Source: Erysipelotrichaceae bacterium (GTDB lineage Bacteria > Bacillota_I > Bacilli_A > Erysipelotrichales > Erysipelotrichaceae). Taken from it: a stretch of 32,166 nucleotides of DNA. The stretch is from positions 1 through 32,166 of the forward strand of contig SVBN01000031.1 of assembly GCA_015058875.1 (NCBI GenBank). The letters run 5' to 3'. Positions 7,580 through 16,681 of the stretch are shown here, piece after piece. The notes beneath the pieces are model-generated. The model saw nothing but the letters and a program-made list of their open reading frames with translations, was not told the DNA's origin and searched no databases. Numbering within the stretch: the stretch's first letter is position 1; each line of letters starts with the position of its first letter. Both the position numbers and the translations under genes were made by a program.

Positions 7580-9241
7580 ATGTCAATTTCACCGCTTCAG
7601 AAAGAACGTCTTCAGTATTCTCCGAAACTGCCGGGAATGCTCAGAAATGGTATCGCAGAGATCTGCGTAAAGGAAGGCGAAGAAACAAAGAGTGTTGCCG
7701 ATCAGGAGAAAATCAAGGCTCTGTTCCCCAACACATACGGCAAGAGAGAAATCACTTTTGAAAAAGGACAGAATACATCCGCAGCGAAAAAGCAGGTTGT
7801 CGGTGTCATTCTTTCCGGCGGACAGGCTCCGGGCGGACACAACGTTGTCTGCGGTCTGTATGATGCACTGAAAGCTACAGACAGAGAGAATGTTCTCTAT
7901 GGCTTCAAGAACGGTCCGAGCGGACTTCTGAATGATGATTATGTCGAATTCACAGATGAATTCATCGACCAGTACAGAAATACCGGCGGATTCGATATCA
8001 TCGGTTCCGGCAGAACAAAGCTCGAAACAGAAGAACAGTTTGCCGTGGCAGCGGAAGTCTGCAAGAAGCACGGCATTACAGCGATCGTCATCATCGGCGG
8101 CGATGACTCCAATACAAACGCTGCAGTTCTGGCTGAATTCTTCGCGGCACACAACACCGGCGTACAGGTGATCGGATGCCCGAAGACCATCGACGGCGAC
8201 CTCAAGAATGAAGATATCGAATGCTCCTTCGGTTTCGATACAGCCACAAAGACATACAGCGAGCTGATCGGAAACATCGAAAGAGATGCAAACTCCGCAA
8301 AGAAATACTGGCACTTCATCAAGGTAATGGGCCGCTCCGCTTCCCACGTTGCTCTGGAATGCGCTCTGGAAACACAGCCGAATATCTGCCTGGTTTCCGA
8401 AGAGGTTGCTGAAAAGAAAATGTCCCTTTCCGAGATTGCCGACTACATCGCTGACTCCGTTGCCAACAGAGCTGCCAACGGCATGAACTTCGGCGTAGCG
8501 ATTATTCCGGAAGGCGTAGTTGAATTCGTTCCTGAATTCTCCGTCCTGATTGCTGAAATCAATGAACTTCTGGCAGGCGCAAAGGCTGATGAATTCAATG
8601 CTCTGCCGACATGGAAAGACAAGTATGCATTCATCGAAAACGGTCTGACAAAGGAATCCATGGCTGTATTCGCAATTCTGCCGGAAACCATCCAGCAGCA
8701 GCTGTTCCTCGAAAGAGACCCGCACGGAAACGTGCAGGTATCCCTGATCGAATCCGAAAAGCTGTTCTCCGCTCTTGTTAAGGCAAAGCTGGAAGAAAGA
8801 AAGCAGACAGGAACATACAGCGGCAAGTTCAGCCCGCTCCATCACTTCTTCGGTTATGAAGGAAGATGCGCATTCCCGTCCAACTTTGACGCTGACTACT
8901 GCTATTCCCTGGGCTACAACGCATTCATGCTGATCCAGTATGGATACAACGGATATCTGTCCAAGATTTCCAACCTGTCCAAGCCTGCTGAGGAATGGGT
9001 TGCCGGCGGTATGCCGATCACAAAGATGATGAACATGGAAAGAAGACACGGTGAAGACAAGCCTGTTATCAGAAAGGCACTTGTTGAACTCGATGGCAAA
9101 CCGTTCAAGTTCTTCGAAGCACACAGAGCTGAGTGGGCTGTTGAAACAGCTTACACATATCCCGGTGCGATCCAGTACTACGGACCTGCTTCCGTATGTG
9201 ACATCACAACCAGAACGCTTGCTCTGGAAAAAGGTGAATAA
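7580..9241 (+). CDS. pfp: Diphosphate-dependent phosphofructokinase (PPi-PFK, long type)
   Basis: The product is 553 residues, matching the long PFP class (plant beta-subunit / spirochaete type) rather than ~320-residue ATP-PFK. Near the N-terminus it has [11 protein letters not shown]. The phosphoryl-donor motif is GGDDSNTNA; the second Asp, in place of Gly in ATP enzymes, marks PPi use. [10 protein letters not shown] carries the PFP-type catalytic Lys/Asp region and [11 protein letters not shown] the fructose-6-phosphate site. It interconverts fructose-6-phosphate and fructose-1,6-bisphosphate with PPi, reversibly, in the cytosol. AAAAAGGAG precedes the ATG. The PPi donor saves ATP in fermenters. 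Confidence 0.93.
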   Translation: MSISPLQKERLQYSPKLPGMLRNGIAEICVKEGEETKSVADQEKIKALFPNTYGKREITFEKGQNTSAAKKQVVGVILSGGQAPGGHNVVCGLYDALKATDRENVLYGFKNGPSGLLNDDYVEFTDEFIDQYRNTGGFDIIGSGRTKLETEEQFAVAAEVCKKHGITAIVIIGGDDSNTNAAVLAEFFAAHNTGVQVIGCPKTIDGDLKNEDIECSFGFDTATKTYSELIGNIERDANSAKKYWHFIKVMGRSASHVALECALETQPNICLVSEEVAEKKMSLSEIADYIADSVANRAANGMNFGVAIIPEGVVEFVPEFSVLIAEINELLAGAKADEFNALPTWKDKYAFIENGLTKESMAVFAILPETIQQQLFLERDPHGNVQVSLIESEKLFSALVKAKLEERKQTGTYSGKFSPLHHFFGYEGRCAFPSNFDADYCYSLGYNAFMLIQYGYNGYLSKISNLSKPAEEWVAGGMPITKMMNMERRHGEDKPVIRKALVELDGKPFKFFEAHRAEWAVETAYTYPGAIQYYGPASVCDITTRTLALEKGE

Positions 9242-9272
9242 TCTCATCTGATTCTGCGGTAAAACCGAATAG

Positions 9273-9309
9273 AAAAAAAGAGGCCTGCGGCAAATTGCTG
9301 CAGGTCTCT
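9273..9309 (-). terminator. Intrinsic terminator of the Rpn-like gene
   Basis: On the minus strand a long stem (9309-9295 with 9293-9279, two G-U-type pairs) is followed by seven T (plus-strand A 9273-9279). It has no T run on the plus strand, so it serves the minus-strand gene, and pfp upstream has no clear intrinsic terminator of its own. Confidence 0.8.
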
Positions 9310-9323
9310 GCATGTCTGCGGGT

Positions 9324-10319
9324 TCAGCTTCCGGATCCGGTTCCTGTGCTGAAGTTCGGGACACTGCTGAGTTCACTGTCCATCAGTCCGGATTCTTTCA
9401 GCAGGCTGATTCCTTCTTCGCCGAACTTCTCAGTGATTCTATGAATCAGTGTTTCGAACTTTGCCTGCTTCTTTTCCATCTTTGCCAGTTTGGTTTCCAT
9501 CTGTGTACGCTCGGTTTCCATCTTTGCCCGCTCGGTTTCCATCTTTGCCCGCTCTTCTTCCATCTGTTTCTGCATTTCCTTTTTTGCTTTTTCAACGGGT
9601 CCCATCGGGTATCGTTTCATATCAAGTTCTCCTTCCTCTATGTATGCTTCCAATCCTTCGAATTCTGTTGTTCCGGTCATCTCTTTCAGCAGTGCAAATA
9701 CTTCCTTCGGGTGCTTCAGCTTCTTCGGCTCCGGATGGAATTCTCCTGTCTGCCGCATCTGCCTGCAGAAATCCGCCACGGTAAACAGATCGCTGTCCAG
9801 CAGACTGACTTCTTCTTCACTCAGTCCGCCCAGATCAATGACGTTGTAGATGTAATTTGTCTGCAGGCTCTGCATCGCTTCCGGCAGAGGCTGGACCTTC
9901 TTCCATGAGCGGAAATCCTTCGGAGTATGCCATCTGTCAAATCCATAATACAGCCCGATTGTGAAGACGGAGTACACGGATTTCGGCATATGATCATCTA
10001 TGACCTGATTTTTTAACATTGAACTGACATATCCGGGGAATTTTAAAAACAGCCTGTTGTCATCATCGGACATGTTCTCAATTCCGAACGCCGCAATGAT
10101 CATATTTCCATTCTTCCAGCCTTTTACGACATCACGGTAATATTCACGGAAATCGCCTTCCGTGTCTTCATAGGAAGAACGGGTATCCATATCAATCAGG
10201 TCTTGCGGCCTCAGCGTACCTTTTCCTTTCAGCACGAGATTATTCACCGCATCGCAGAACACTTCGGGATAGCTGAGCAGGTTCTTTTCGGCAATGTCTT
10301 TTGTATTTCTGACTTTCAT
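9324..10319 (-). CDS. Rpn-like family protein (putative PD-(D/E)XK nuclease/transposase)
   Basis: The product is 331 residues from the ATG at 10319, preceded by AGAGGTGG; an upstream in-frame start at 10400 lacks a site. The N-terminal ~230 residues resemble the large Rpn/PD-(D/E)XK nuclease family of gut Bacillota: a DAVNNLVLKGKG start region, a Tyr/Arg-rich FREYYRDV segment and FTIGLYYGFDRWHTP. Residues ~255-300 are a charged coiled coil made of heptads of the form AKMETER encoded by 21-bp repeats. The C-terminus is a short Ser/Gly tail. Rpn proteins are linked to DNA cleavage and RecA-independent recombination, but many homologues are untested. I could not place every catalytic residue with certainty. 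Confidence 0.6.
   Translation of the reverse strand: MKVRNTKDIAEKNLLSYPEVFCDAVNNLVLKGKGTLRPQDLIDMDTRSSYEDTEGDFREYYRDVVKGWKNGNMIIAAFGIENMSDDDNRLFLKFPGYVSSMLKNQVIDDHMPKSVYSVFTIGLYYGFDRWHTPKDFRSWKKVQPLPEAMQSLQTNYIYNVIDLGGLSEEEVSLLDSDLFTVADFCRQMRQTGEFHPEPKKLKHPKEVFALLKEMTGTTEFEGLEAYIEEGELDMKRYPMGPVEKAKKEMQKQMEEERAKMETERAKMETERTQMETKLAKMEKKQAKFETLIHRITEKFGEEGISLLKESGLMDSELSSVPNFSTGTGSGS
9477..9581 (-). repeat. 21-bp tandem repeat encoding coiled-coil heptads
   Basis: Units begin at 9477, 9498, 9519, 9540 and, degenerate, 9561. Each starts CATCT and encodes seven residues. Units 3 and 4 are nearly identical (differing near 9555-9557), suggesting recent duplication by slippage. Confidence 0.85.
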
Positions 10320-10832
10320 CTGCCACCTCTTTCTGTTAAGAATATATGCAGAAAAAATCTGATCCCCGCAAATTTTCCGGAAAAATATTCGAAAAGTCAT
10401 TTTTTATGCCATATGCAGTCAGGAAGGGGTTATCTGAATGAATGCCCCGTTTCATGAAGCCGGGAGCTGTTCAGTTCAGCTGATATATGATATTGCCGGG
10501 ATGAACAGATCCGTAAAAACAGCAGAATGAATCAGTGCATCAGGCAATGCCGGTTTATGAACCGGATATGATACAAAAGATTGACGGCCAGATGACGCAT
10601 TGAAGATTATCCGCGGATATGAAAAAATAAAAGTGTTTTATCAGAGTACTTTGAATCGTTTGTGAACAGTCAGGATCGGAGCACCCGGTTGAATAATGCA
10701 GGAAGAAACTGAAAGAATGCGCCGGCCGCATCCGGTTAAAAGATGTGTGCAGATGGAATGAAATGATTGCCGCAATAACCGGAGGAAAGCAGTCCGTCAC
10801 GTTCGGCAGGATGGAAAGGATCGGATCTTGTT
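10320..10832. other. Intergenic region, no convincing gene
   Basis: The 513-bp spacer lies between the divergent Rpn-like and CvpA-like genes. It holds a perfect 6-bp hairpin (CCGGTT 10550-10555 / AACCGG 10560-10565) with no T run, and a 30-codon ORF at 10438-10530 behind AGGAAGGGG (10421-10429) that resembles nothing I know. I see no RNA gene or repeat. Confidence 0.45.
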
Positions 10833-11504
10833 ATGGCAGAATTGCCTGTTTGGTCTGTATATCTGACAGACATTATCGTTGTACTGGTATTTGTATGGTT
10901 CTTTTTCTCGGGATTCAGAAAAGGCATTATAAGCGTGGGAGCTGATGTTCTGACAAGCCTGCCGGCTGTTATCATATCGGGGTTTTCTGCTGCTTTTATT
11001 ACAAAGAGATTCATCTTCTGGCCTTTGGCGTGGACGCCTCTGAATACATATCCCTATGCGCAGCTGATCAGAGCTGCAGTCAATTGGACCGTCTGTTTTA
11101 TCATTTTGCTTGTTATCATGCAGAGACTTCTTCATCCCCTGTACAAAAAGGCATTGGAATTTCAGAAACAGCATGATCAGATACAGCATCTGAGCAGGTA
11201 TGCGGGCGGCGTGCTCGGACTGATCTTCGGCGTATTCGTTGTGAATATCATCAGTATCATGATCCTGACAATGTCCCCGCACGTCCTGCATGAGGGAAAA
11301 GAACTGTATGAGAAAACCTTTCTTTCCGCGATAGCTTCCGTAACCGGAGACAGATTCGCTGTTTCAATTGGGAATAAAGCAGATCTTGACTGCATACGGA
11401 ATCTGTTCCGTGAGGGCATCACGCTGGAGATCAGTGATCATGATTACCTGGTCATACAGAATATGGTGAACGGATCGGAATACATACCGGATGAGCTGAA
11501 ATAA
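10833..11504 (+). CDS. CvpA-family membrane protein
   Basis: The product is 223 residues. Hydrophobic segments at about 8-28, 38-56, 78-98 and 122-146 fit the four-helix CvpA architecture, with a conserved-looking GFRKGIISVGADVL after the first helix and YAGGVLGLIFGVFVVN in the last. The C-terminal ~75 residues are soluble and charged. CvpA was found as a colicin V production factor; in most bacteria its role is envelope homeostasis and it has no enzyme motif. The ribosome binding site is modest (AAGGAT about 11 nt upstream). It is a single gene before the leuS leader. Confidence 0.7.
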   Translation: MAELPVWSVYLTDIIVVLVFVWFFFSGFRKGIISVGADVLTSLPAVIISGFSAAFITKRFIFWPLAWTPLNTYPYAQLIRAAVNWTVCFIILLVIMQRLLHPLYKKALEFQKQHDQIQHLSRYAGGVLGLIFGVFVVNIISIMILTMSPHVLHEGKELYEKTFLSAIASVTGDRFAVSIGNKADLDCIRNLFREGITLEISDHDYLVIQNMVNGSEYIPDELK

Positions 11505-11609
11505 ATGCTGAGAGGAACAGTATAAAGCAGCTGATGGAGAAATCAGTGAGCGGGGGATATCCGGATCCGTCTGCCGCAAAAAGTTATCACGGACGGCCGT
11601 ATATACTCA

Positions 11610-11638
11610 TTGCAGTTTCGGAATGCCTGCGTTAAAAT
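11610..11638 (+). promoter_or_regulatory. Promoter of the leuS T-box leader
   Basis: TTGCAG (11610-11615), a 17-bp spacer and TAAAAT (11633-11638) predict a start near 11645, just before stem I of the T box. Confidence 0.65.
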
Positions 11639-11644
11639 ATGTGC

Positions 11645-11855
11645 GTTACGTTGAAGAAGAACGAGTAGGTCAGGCAATGCGGCAGAGAGAGACGGGGGAT
11701 GGTGAAACCCGGAGCGCAGAACCCGGGTGAACTGAGCTTCGGAGCAGCCGCATGACAGGCGTTATCTGTCGGAATGAGTGCACGTTTATACGTGAACTAA
11801 GGTGGTACCGCGTTGATTCAGACGTCCTTAGATGAAAAGGGCGTCTTTCTTTTTT
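11645..11855 (+). promoter_or_regulatory. T-box leader, leucine specifier (CTG)
   Basis: The stem I landmarks are present: GAGTA, AGAGAG, then the distal GGTGAAACCC region. The specifier loop reads GAA-CTG-AGC, putting the Leu codon CTG at 11732-11734. The T-box sequence AAGGTGGTACCGCG (11799-11812) contains the UGGN bulge that pairs with the tRNA 3' end. A terminator follows directly. Uncharged tRNA-Leu is expected to stabilise the antiterminator and switch leuS on. The specifier agrees with the downstream gene. Confidence 0.92.
11821..11855 (+). terminator. T-box regulated terminator
   Basis: GACGTCCTT (11821-11829) pairs with AAGGGCGTC (11837-11845) with one G-U pair, then a T-rich run to 11855. 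It competes with the antiterminator formed by the T-box sequence. Confidence 0.85.
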
Positions 11856-11869
11856 ACCAGGAGGAACTT

Positions 11870-14266
11870 ATGTACGATCACAAGGGTATTGAAAAGAAAT
11901 GGCAGAAGTACTGGGAAGACCATAAGACATTTAAGACCGATGGTTACGACTTCTCCAAACAGAAGTATTACATTCTGGACATGTTTCCGTATCCGTCCGG
12001 TCAGGGCCTGCATGTAGGTCATCCGGAAGGCTATACGGCAACGGACGTTGTTGCCAGAATGAAGCGCATGCAGGGCTTCAATGTCATGCATCCGATGGGA
12101 TTCGATGCGTTCGGTCTGCCGGCAGAGCAGTTTGCCCTGAAGACCGGACATCATCCTTCCGTATTCACATATGCGAATATCGATCATTTCCGCGAACAGA
12201 TCAAATCACTCGGCTTTTCCTATGACTGGGACAGGGAAGTCAGAACCTGCGATCCGGATTATTACAGATGGACGCAGTGGATCTTCCTGCAGCTGTATAA
12301 CAGAGGTCTGGCATATATTGCCGAGATGCCTGTCAACTGGTGCCCGGAACTCGGTGCCGTGCTTGCCAATGAGGAAGTCGTTGACGGCAAATCCGAGATC
12401 GGCGGATTCCCGGTTGTCCGCAAGAACATGCGCCAGTGGGTGCTGAAGATCACCGACTATGCAGAACGTCTGCTGGAGGATCTGGATCTGGTTGACTGGC
12501 CGGAATCCACCAAGGAAATGCAGAAGAACTGGATCGGAAAATCCACCGGTGCCGATGTCGTGTTCAAAATCAAGGGCACGGACAAGGAATTCACGGTATT
12601 TACTACAAGATGCGATACGCTCTTCGGTGCCACATACTGCGTCATGTCTCCGGAACATCCGTTTGTCAATGACATCGTAACCGATGCGCAGAGACCTGCG
12701 ATTGAGGCTTATCAGGCGGAATGCGCCAAGAAGTCGGATCTGGAAAGAACGGATCTGAACAAGGACAAGACCGGCGTATTCACCGGCGCCTATGCAATCA
12801 ACCCGGTCAACGGAAAAGAGATTCCGATCTGGGTGGCAGACTACGTACTGGCTACCTACGGAACAGGTGCCATCATGGCTGTTCCGGCACATGATGAACG
12901 TGACTATGCATTTGCGAAGAAGTTCGGTCTGCCGATCATTCCGGTGCTGGAAGGCGGCAATGTCGAAGAGGAAGCCTGGACACAGGACGGTCTGCATATC
13001 AACTCCGAATGGCTGAACGGACTGAACAAACAGGATGCCATCGATAAGATGGTTGCCTGGCTCAGGGAAAACAAGGTCGGTGACGCGAAAGTCCAGTACA
13101 AGCTCAGAGACTGGCTGTTCTCCCGTCAGCGCTACTGGGGAGAACCGATTCCGATCATCCACATGGAAGACGGAACGATGCGCACGGTCGACGAAAGTGA
13201 TCTGCCGCTGGAACTGCCGGCAACCGACAACTACAGGCCGTCCCCGGACGGAGAATCCCCGCTGGCAAACTGCACGGACTGGCTGAACGTGGAAATCGAC
13301 GGCATGAAGGGCAAGCGTGAAACCAATACCATGCCGCAGTGGGCAGGTTCCTGCTGGTACTATATCCGCTATCTGGATCCGCATAACAATGAAGCGATTG
13401 CCGATAAGGAACTGATGGATCACTGGCTGCCGGTCGATCTGTATGTCGGCGGTGCCGAGCACGCCGTGCTGCACCTGCTGTATTCCAGATTCTGGCACAA
13501 GGTGCTCTATGACTGCGGCGTCGTATCCTCACCGGAGCCGTTCAAAAAGCTGTTCCACCAGGGCATGATTCTCGGTGAAAACGGCGTCAAGATGTCCAAG
13601 TCCCTCGGCAACGTCGTCAATCCGGATGAGCTCGTGGAAAGCCATGGTGCCGATGCGCTGCGTCTGTATGAAATGTTCATGGGACCGCTCGAGGCATCCC
13701 TGCCGTGGTCCGCAAAGGGCATGGACGGTGCGAGAAAATGGCTCGAAAGAGTCTGGAGACTCGCGACTGATGAAAAGATGATCACCGACGAGAAGACGCC
13801 GGAGCTGAACTACAGCTACAACTTCACCGTGAAGAAGGTGACTTCCGATATCGAAACGCTGAACTTCAATACGGCAATCTCCCAGATGATGATCTTCGTC
13901 AACGATGTTTACAAGCTCGGAAAGATCAATAAGGACATGCTGGTGGGATTCGTGAGAATGCTGTCGGCATTCGCTCCGCATATGTGCGAAGAGCTTCACA
14001 GCCAGCTGACCGGTGAGGAAACACTGGCGTATGCAGAGTGGCCGAAATGGGATGAGGCCGGCCTTGTGCAGGATTCCGTGACCATTGTTGTCCAGGTCAA
14101 CGGCAAGATCCGCGGCAAGTTCGAAGCCGCCTCCGGTGCCGACAAGGCGGTGCTGGAAGAAACCGCGCTGCACCTGGATTCCGTGATTCCCTATATCGAA
14201 GGGAAGAACGTTGCCAAGGTCATTGTTGTTCCGAACAAGATCGTCAATATCGTCGTCAAAGGCTGA
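11870..14266 (+). CDS. leuS: Leucyl-tRNA synthetase
   Basis: The product is 798 residues from ATG 11870, which follows AGGAGG (11859-11864); an in-frame start at 11813 would lie inside the T box and terminator, so it is rejected. Class I motifs are intact: HVGH (48-51) in [16 protein letters not shown] and KMSKS (574-578). The editing-domain insert carries [13 protein letters not shown] and an [18 protein letters not shown] stretch typical of LeuRS. The C-terminal region ends in [10 protein letters not shown] and [13 protein letters not shown]. The enzyme charges tRNA-Leu in the cytosol. Length and order fit bacterial LeuRS. Its expression is tied to leucine supply by the T box. Confidence 0.97.
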   Translation: MYDHKGIEKKWQKYWEDHKTFKTDGYDFSKQKYYILDMFPYPSGQGLHVGHPEGYTATDVVARMKRMQGFNVMHPMGFDAFGLPAEQFALKTGHHPSVFTYANIDHFREQIKSLGFSYDWDREVRTCDPDYYRWTQWIFLQLYNRGLAYIAEMPVNWCPELGAVLANEEVVDGKSEIGGFPVVRKNMRQWVLKITDYAERLLEDLDLVDWPESTKEMQKNWIGKSTGADVVFKIKGTDKEFTVFTTRCDTLFGATYCVMSPEHPFVNDIVTDAQRPAIEAYQAECAKKSDLERTDLNKDKTGVFTGAYAINPVNGKEIPIWVADYVLATYGTGAIMAVPAHDERDYAFAKKFGLPIIPVLEGGNVEEEAWTQDGLHINSEWLNGLNKQDAIDKMVAWLRENKVGDAKVQYKLRDWLFSRQRYWGEPIPIIHMEDGTMRTVDESDLPLELPATDNYRPSPDGESPLANCTDWLNVEIDGMKGKRETNTMPQWAGSCWYYIRYLDPHNNEAIADKELMDHWLPVDLYVGGAEHAVLHLLYSRFWHKVLYDCGVVSSPEPFKKLFHQGMILGENGVKMSKSLGNVVNPDELVESHGADALRLYEMFMGPLEASLPWSAKGMDGARKWLERVWRLATDEKMITDEKTPELNYSYNFTVKKVTSDIETLNFNTAISQMMIFVNDVYKLGKINKDMLVGFVRMLSAFAPHMCEELHSQLTGEETLAYAEWPKWDEAGLVQDSVTIVVQVNGKIRGKFEAASGADKAVLEETALHLDSVIPYIEGKNVAKVIVVPNKIVNIVVKG

Positions 14267-14282
14267 AAAAAAATACAGGACG

Positions 14283-14321
14283 AAGACGGAAAACCCGTGT
14301 AACCGGGATTCTCCGTCTTTT
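14283..14321 (+). terminator. Intrinsic terminator of leuS
   Basis: AAGACGGA (14283-14290) pairs with TCCGTCTT (14312-14319), with inner CCCG/CGGG pairing, followed by TTTTC. Confidence 0.75.
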
Positions 14322-14490
14322 CTGATGGGACAAAACATCAATATCGGTGTTATCCGGATTGTGGGAAACTGCCGGAAATAGCAGAGAAAAAGGGCGGTCT
14401 GAGCAAAACGTGATGCAAATCCGCATATATGACACCGATATCAGCGTTACGGGTGTAAATCTTTTCCTGTTTCCTTATGGAGGAAGCGCA

Positions 14491-14505
14491 ATGATTTTGG
14501 TATAA
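14491..14505 (+). CDS. Possible four-codon upstream ORF before scpA
   Basis: GGAGG (14479-14483) sits 7 nt before ATG 14491, which reads M-I-L-V-stop and ends 10 nt before the scpA ATG in another frame. The binding site is far better than that of scpA itself. The ORF could couple translation into scpA if a longer transcript exists, or be chance. Its last codons overlap the -10 box at 14501. Confidence 0.25.
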   Translation: MILV

Positions 14506-14506
14506 T
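14498..14506 (+). promoter_or_regulatory. Extended -10 promoter of scpA
   Basis: TGGTATAAT is a perfect -10 with the TGn extension; the -35 position (14478-14483) is poor. The predicted start is near 14513, only about 3 nt before the scpA ATG. Confidence 0.55.
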
Positions 14507-14515
14507 CTCTGAGGT

Positions 14516-15250
14516 ATGGAAGAATTCAAGGTAACGATCGAAAATTTTGAGGGCCCGCTTGATCTGATGCTGCATCTGATCAAAGAAAAGGAACTTGATC
14601 TGTTTGATCTCGACGTCAATATCCTGACCGACCAGTATGTGGCCTATCTCAATGCGATGCAGGAGATGCATCTGGAGATTGCCAGCGAGTATCTGGTGGA
14701 ACTTGCGGATCTGATCGAATACAAATCCAAGCGGCTGCTTCCGAAGGATGACAGCGAGCTGAATGATGAATATGAAGAAGATCCGAAGGAACGTCTGATC
14801 CGCAGACTGCTGGAATACCAGCAGTTCAAGGAAGTCAGCAGTGAGCTGAACCGGCTGTACGATGAAAGACAGCAGATGATGTCCAAGCCGCTTTCTTCCG
14901 AAGCCGAGGAATGGATGAACAGCACGGAAGATGTGCATTACCGGGGCAATCCGAACGATCTGTTCAAGGCGATGCGCAAGGTCATGATGCGGATGCGTCT
15001 GGCAAGACCGATTGAAACCCGCTATACCTCGAGGGAAATCTCAATGGAAGACCGGGAACTTGAAGTGCGGGCAAAGCTGGACCGGCTGCCGAAGACATTC
15101 CGGTTTGAAGCGCTGCTCGATGACTGCGAAGATCTGCCGATGTTTATCGCGACATTCCTGGCGGTGCTGGACCTTGCCCGCCAGCATATCCTTGCCTTTA
15201 CCGTAGATGATGAAGATGTAATCTGGTTCTCCAGAGGGACTGGTCTGTAA
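14516..15250 (+). CDS. scpA: Segregation and condensation protein A
   Basis: The product is 244 residues, typical for ScpA. The N-terminus FKVTIENFEGPLDLMLHLIK is the kleisin N-terminal domain that contacts the SMC coiled coil. The following LADLIEYKSKRLLP is also typical, and the C-terminal winged-helix region (~165-244) binds the SMC head. It acts with ScpB and SMC in chromosome condensation. The ATG at 14516 is the first possible start because a TGA at 14510 is in frame. The only Shine-Dalgarno-like bases (GAGG) touch the ATG at unusable spacing, so a short or leaderless mRNA is likely. It is the first gene of a four-gene operon. Confidence 0.95.
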   Translation: MEEFKVTIENFEGPLDLMLHLIKEKELDLFDLDVNILTDQYVAYLNAMQEMHLEIASEYLVELADLIEYKSKRLLPKDDSELNDEYEEDPKERLIRRLLEYQQFKEVSSELNRLYDERQQMMSKPLSSEAEEWMNSTEDVHYRGNPNDLFKAMRKVMMRMRLARPIETRYTSREISMEDRELEVRAKLDRLPKTFRFEALLDDCEDLPMFIATFLAVLDLARQHILAFTVDDEDVIWFSRGTGL

Positions 15251-15251
15251 T

Positions 15252-15923
15252 ATGGATGAAGAAAAAGAAATCAGGGAAGAACCGGCGCCGTTTGAAGTAA
15301 CGCCGGTTACCGGACAGAAGCCCGTGCAGCTGCAGGATCCGGAGCTGGCAAAAGCGCTGAAGACGCAGGAAGAGCAGGAGGACGGCATGTCCGAAGCAAT
15401 CCTGGAAGGTCTGCTGTTCATTGTCGGCGACGACGGCATTACAGCTGCCCAGGCCGCCAATGCGCTGGAAATCTCCGAATCAAGAATCGTGCAGCTGTTT
15501 GAAAACCTGCAGAAAAAATATCTCGATGATTCCTACGGGATTGAGATCGCCAATTACGGCGGTACCTACCGCTTCCTTTCCAAGGCGATTGTCCATCCGT
15601 ACGCAAAGAAGCTGTTCCAGCTGTCCAAATCGAACACGCTGTCGCAGGCGGCGCTGGAAACGCTGGCAATCATTGCCTACAAGCAGCCGATCACCCGGGT
15701 TGAAATCGAGGAAATCCGCGGCGTCGGTGCGGATATGATGCTGAGAAAGCTCGAGGCAAGGGATCTGATCCGGGTATCCGGCAGATCCGAAGCTCCGGGA
15801 AGGCCGATCCTGTACGAGGTGACGGAAGAATTCATGGATTCCTTCAAGCTGCTGTCGCTGGATGAACTGCCGGCGCTTCCGAGCTTTGAAACCGAAGAAA
15901 GTGATGACCTGTTCGAACAATGA
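15252..15923 (+). CDS. scpB: Segregation and condensation protein B
   Basis: The product is 223 residues from ATG 15252, one base after the scpA stop. ScpB motifs are clear: AILEGLLFIVGDDGITAAQA, YGIEIANYGGTYRFLSK, SQAALETLAIIAYKQPITR, EIEEIRGVGAD and APGRPILYEVTEEF, forming two winged helices. The first 45 residues are an acidic, Pro/Gln-rich extension unusual for ScpB. An internal ATG at 15387 with AGGAGG (15376-15381) would give a 178-residue protein of usual size, so two forms or the shorter one are possible. ScpB dimerises and binds ScpA in the SMC complex. The stop overlaps the next ATG (ATGA). Confidence 0.95.
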   Translation: MDEEKEIREEPAPFEVTPVTGQKPVQLQDPELAKALKTQEEQEDGMSEAILEGLLFIVGDDGITAAQAANALEISESRIVQLFENLQKKYLDDSYGIEIANYGGTYRFLSKAIVHPYAKKLFQLSKSNTLSQAALETLAIIAYKQPITRVEIEEIRGVGADMMLRKLEARDLIRVSGRSEAPGRPILYEVTEEFMDSFKLLSLDELPALPSFETEESDDLFEQ

Positions 15924-16681
15924 AGAAACTGATAACGTTAGTCTGCCTGAGCCTGCTGTGCGGCTGCTCGGGCACGGATAAAAAAGCGGAGGCGGAGGCA
16001 ACCGAAGCGCCGCAGCCGGTCTATGCATGCCGTTATATCGACAGCTACGATTACAATCAGACGGTGCCGTGGAAAGAAGCGCCGGATGATTCCTATTACG
16101 ATGATGTGCTGTTTGCGGGCGATTCCCGCATGGGATCGATTTATCTCTACGGCACGCATAAAAACGCCGAGGTCGCCTATGTCACCTCGCTGAATCTGAT
16201 GCGGATCAAATCGATGAACGTGGATGAAAGAACGCCGGAGATCACGCTGTGGGAAGTGCTGGATCAGACCGACAAGCAGAACATCTATCTGCTCTTCGGC
16301 ATCAATGAGATCCGCAATCCGAACTTCGATGCATTCGGCGATACGCTGCGCGAAGTCGTGGATATGCTGCAGAAAAACAATCCGGAAGTGCAGATCTATC
16401 TGGTTCTGTCCTACCATCCGGATCTGATCACGGGTCTGCCGGAACCCGGTCTCACGGAACATCTGGATATGCTGAACGGAAAGCTGATCGAGATTGCGAA
16501 GGAAAAGCGAGTCTTCTGGGTGAACCCGGATGAGGCGCTGGATGATGATCAGGGAACGGTCATCGACGATTATGTATGGGACGGGCTGCATTTCAACCCG
16601 ACCGGCGCAAAAGCATTTGAACAGTTCCTCGCGGAACATGTAGTAAGGAGAGACGATTATGTTAAAAAAATTTGTGAGTAG
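15920..16681 (+). CDS. SGNH/GDSL-hydrolase-like lipoprotein
   Basis: The product is 253 residues, starting in the ATGA overlap with scpB. The N-terminus MKKLITLVCLSLLCGC is a lipoprotein signal with Cys16. Block I is LFAGDSRMGS (Ser69), the mid block is LLFGINEIRN in place of the usual GxND, and the C-terminal dyad is DGLHFNP (Asp221, His224). This fits a surface SGNH esterase or acyltransferase partner acting on wall glycans, though the substrate is unknown. It overlaps the next gene by 23 nt. Continuous overlap with scpAB means it is co-transcribed with chromosome condensation genes. Confidence 0.75.
   Translation: MKKLITLVCLSLLCGCSGTDKKAEAEATEAPQPVYACRYIDSYDYNQTVPWKEAPDDSYYDDVLFAGDSRMGSIYLYGTHKNAEVAYVTSLNLMRIKSMNVDERTPEITLWEVLDQTDKQNIYLLFGINEIRNPNFDAFGDTLREVVDMLQKNNPEVQIYLVLSYHPDLITGLPEPGLTEHLDMLNGKLIEIAKEKRVFWVNPDEALDDDQGTVIDDYVWDGLHFNPTGAKAFEQFLAEHVVRRDDYVKKICE

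Noticed and set aside
7589-9376. 595-codon minus-strand ORF opposite pfp
   Set aside because: It is an antisense shadow of a gene with clear PPi-PFK motifs, and its translation is Cys/Phe-rich and unlike any protein.
10438-10530. 30-codon ORF behind AGGAAGGGG in the Rpn-CvpA spacer
   Set aside because: The ribosome binding site is good, but length, composition and lack of any recognisable pattern do not support a gene call.
10550-10565. CCGGTT-TATG-AACCGG hairpin as a terminator
   Set aside because: No T run follows and no gene ends nearby on the plus strand.
12206-13498. 430-codon minus-strand ORF opposite leuS
   Set aside because: It is a shadow of the LeuRS gene with no recognisable domain.
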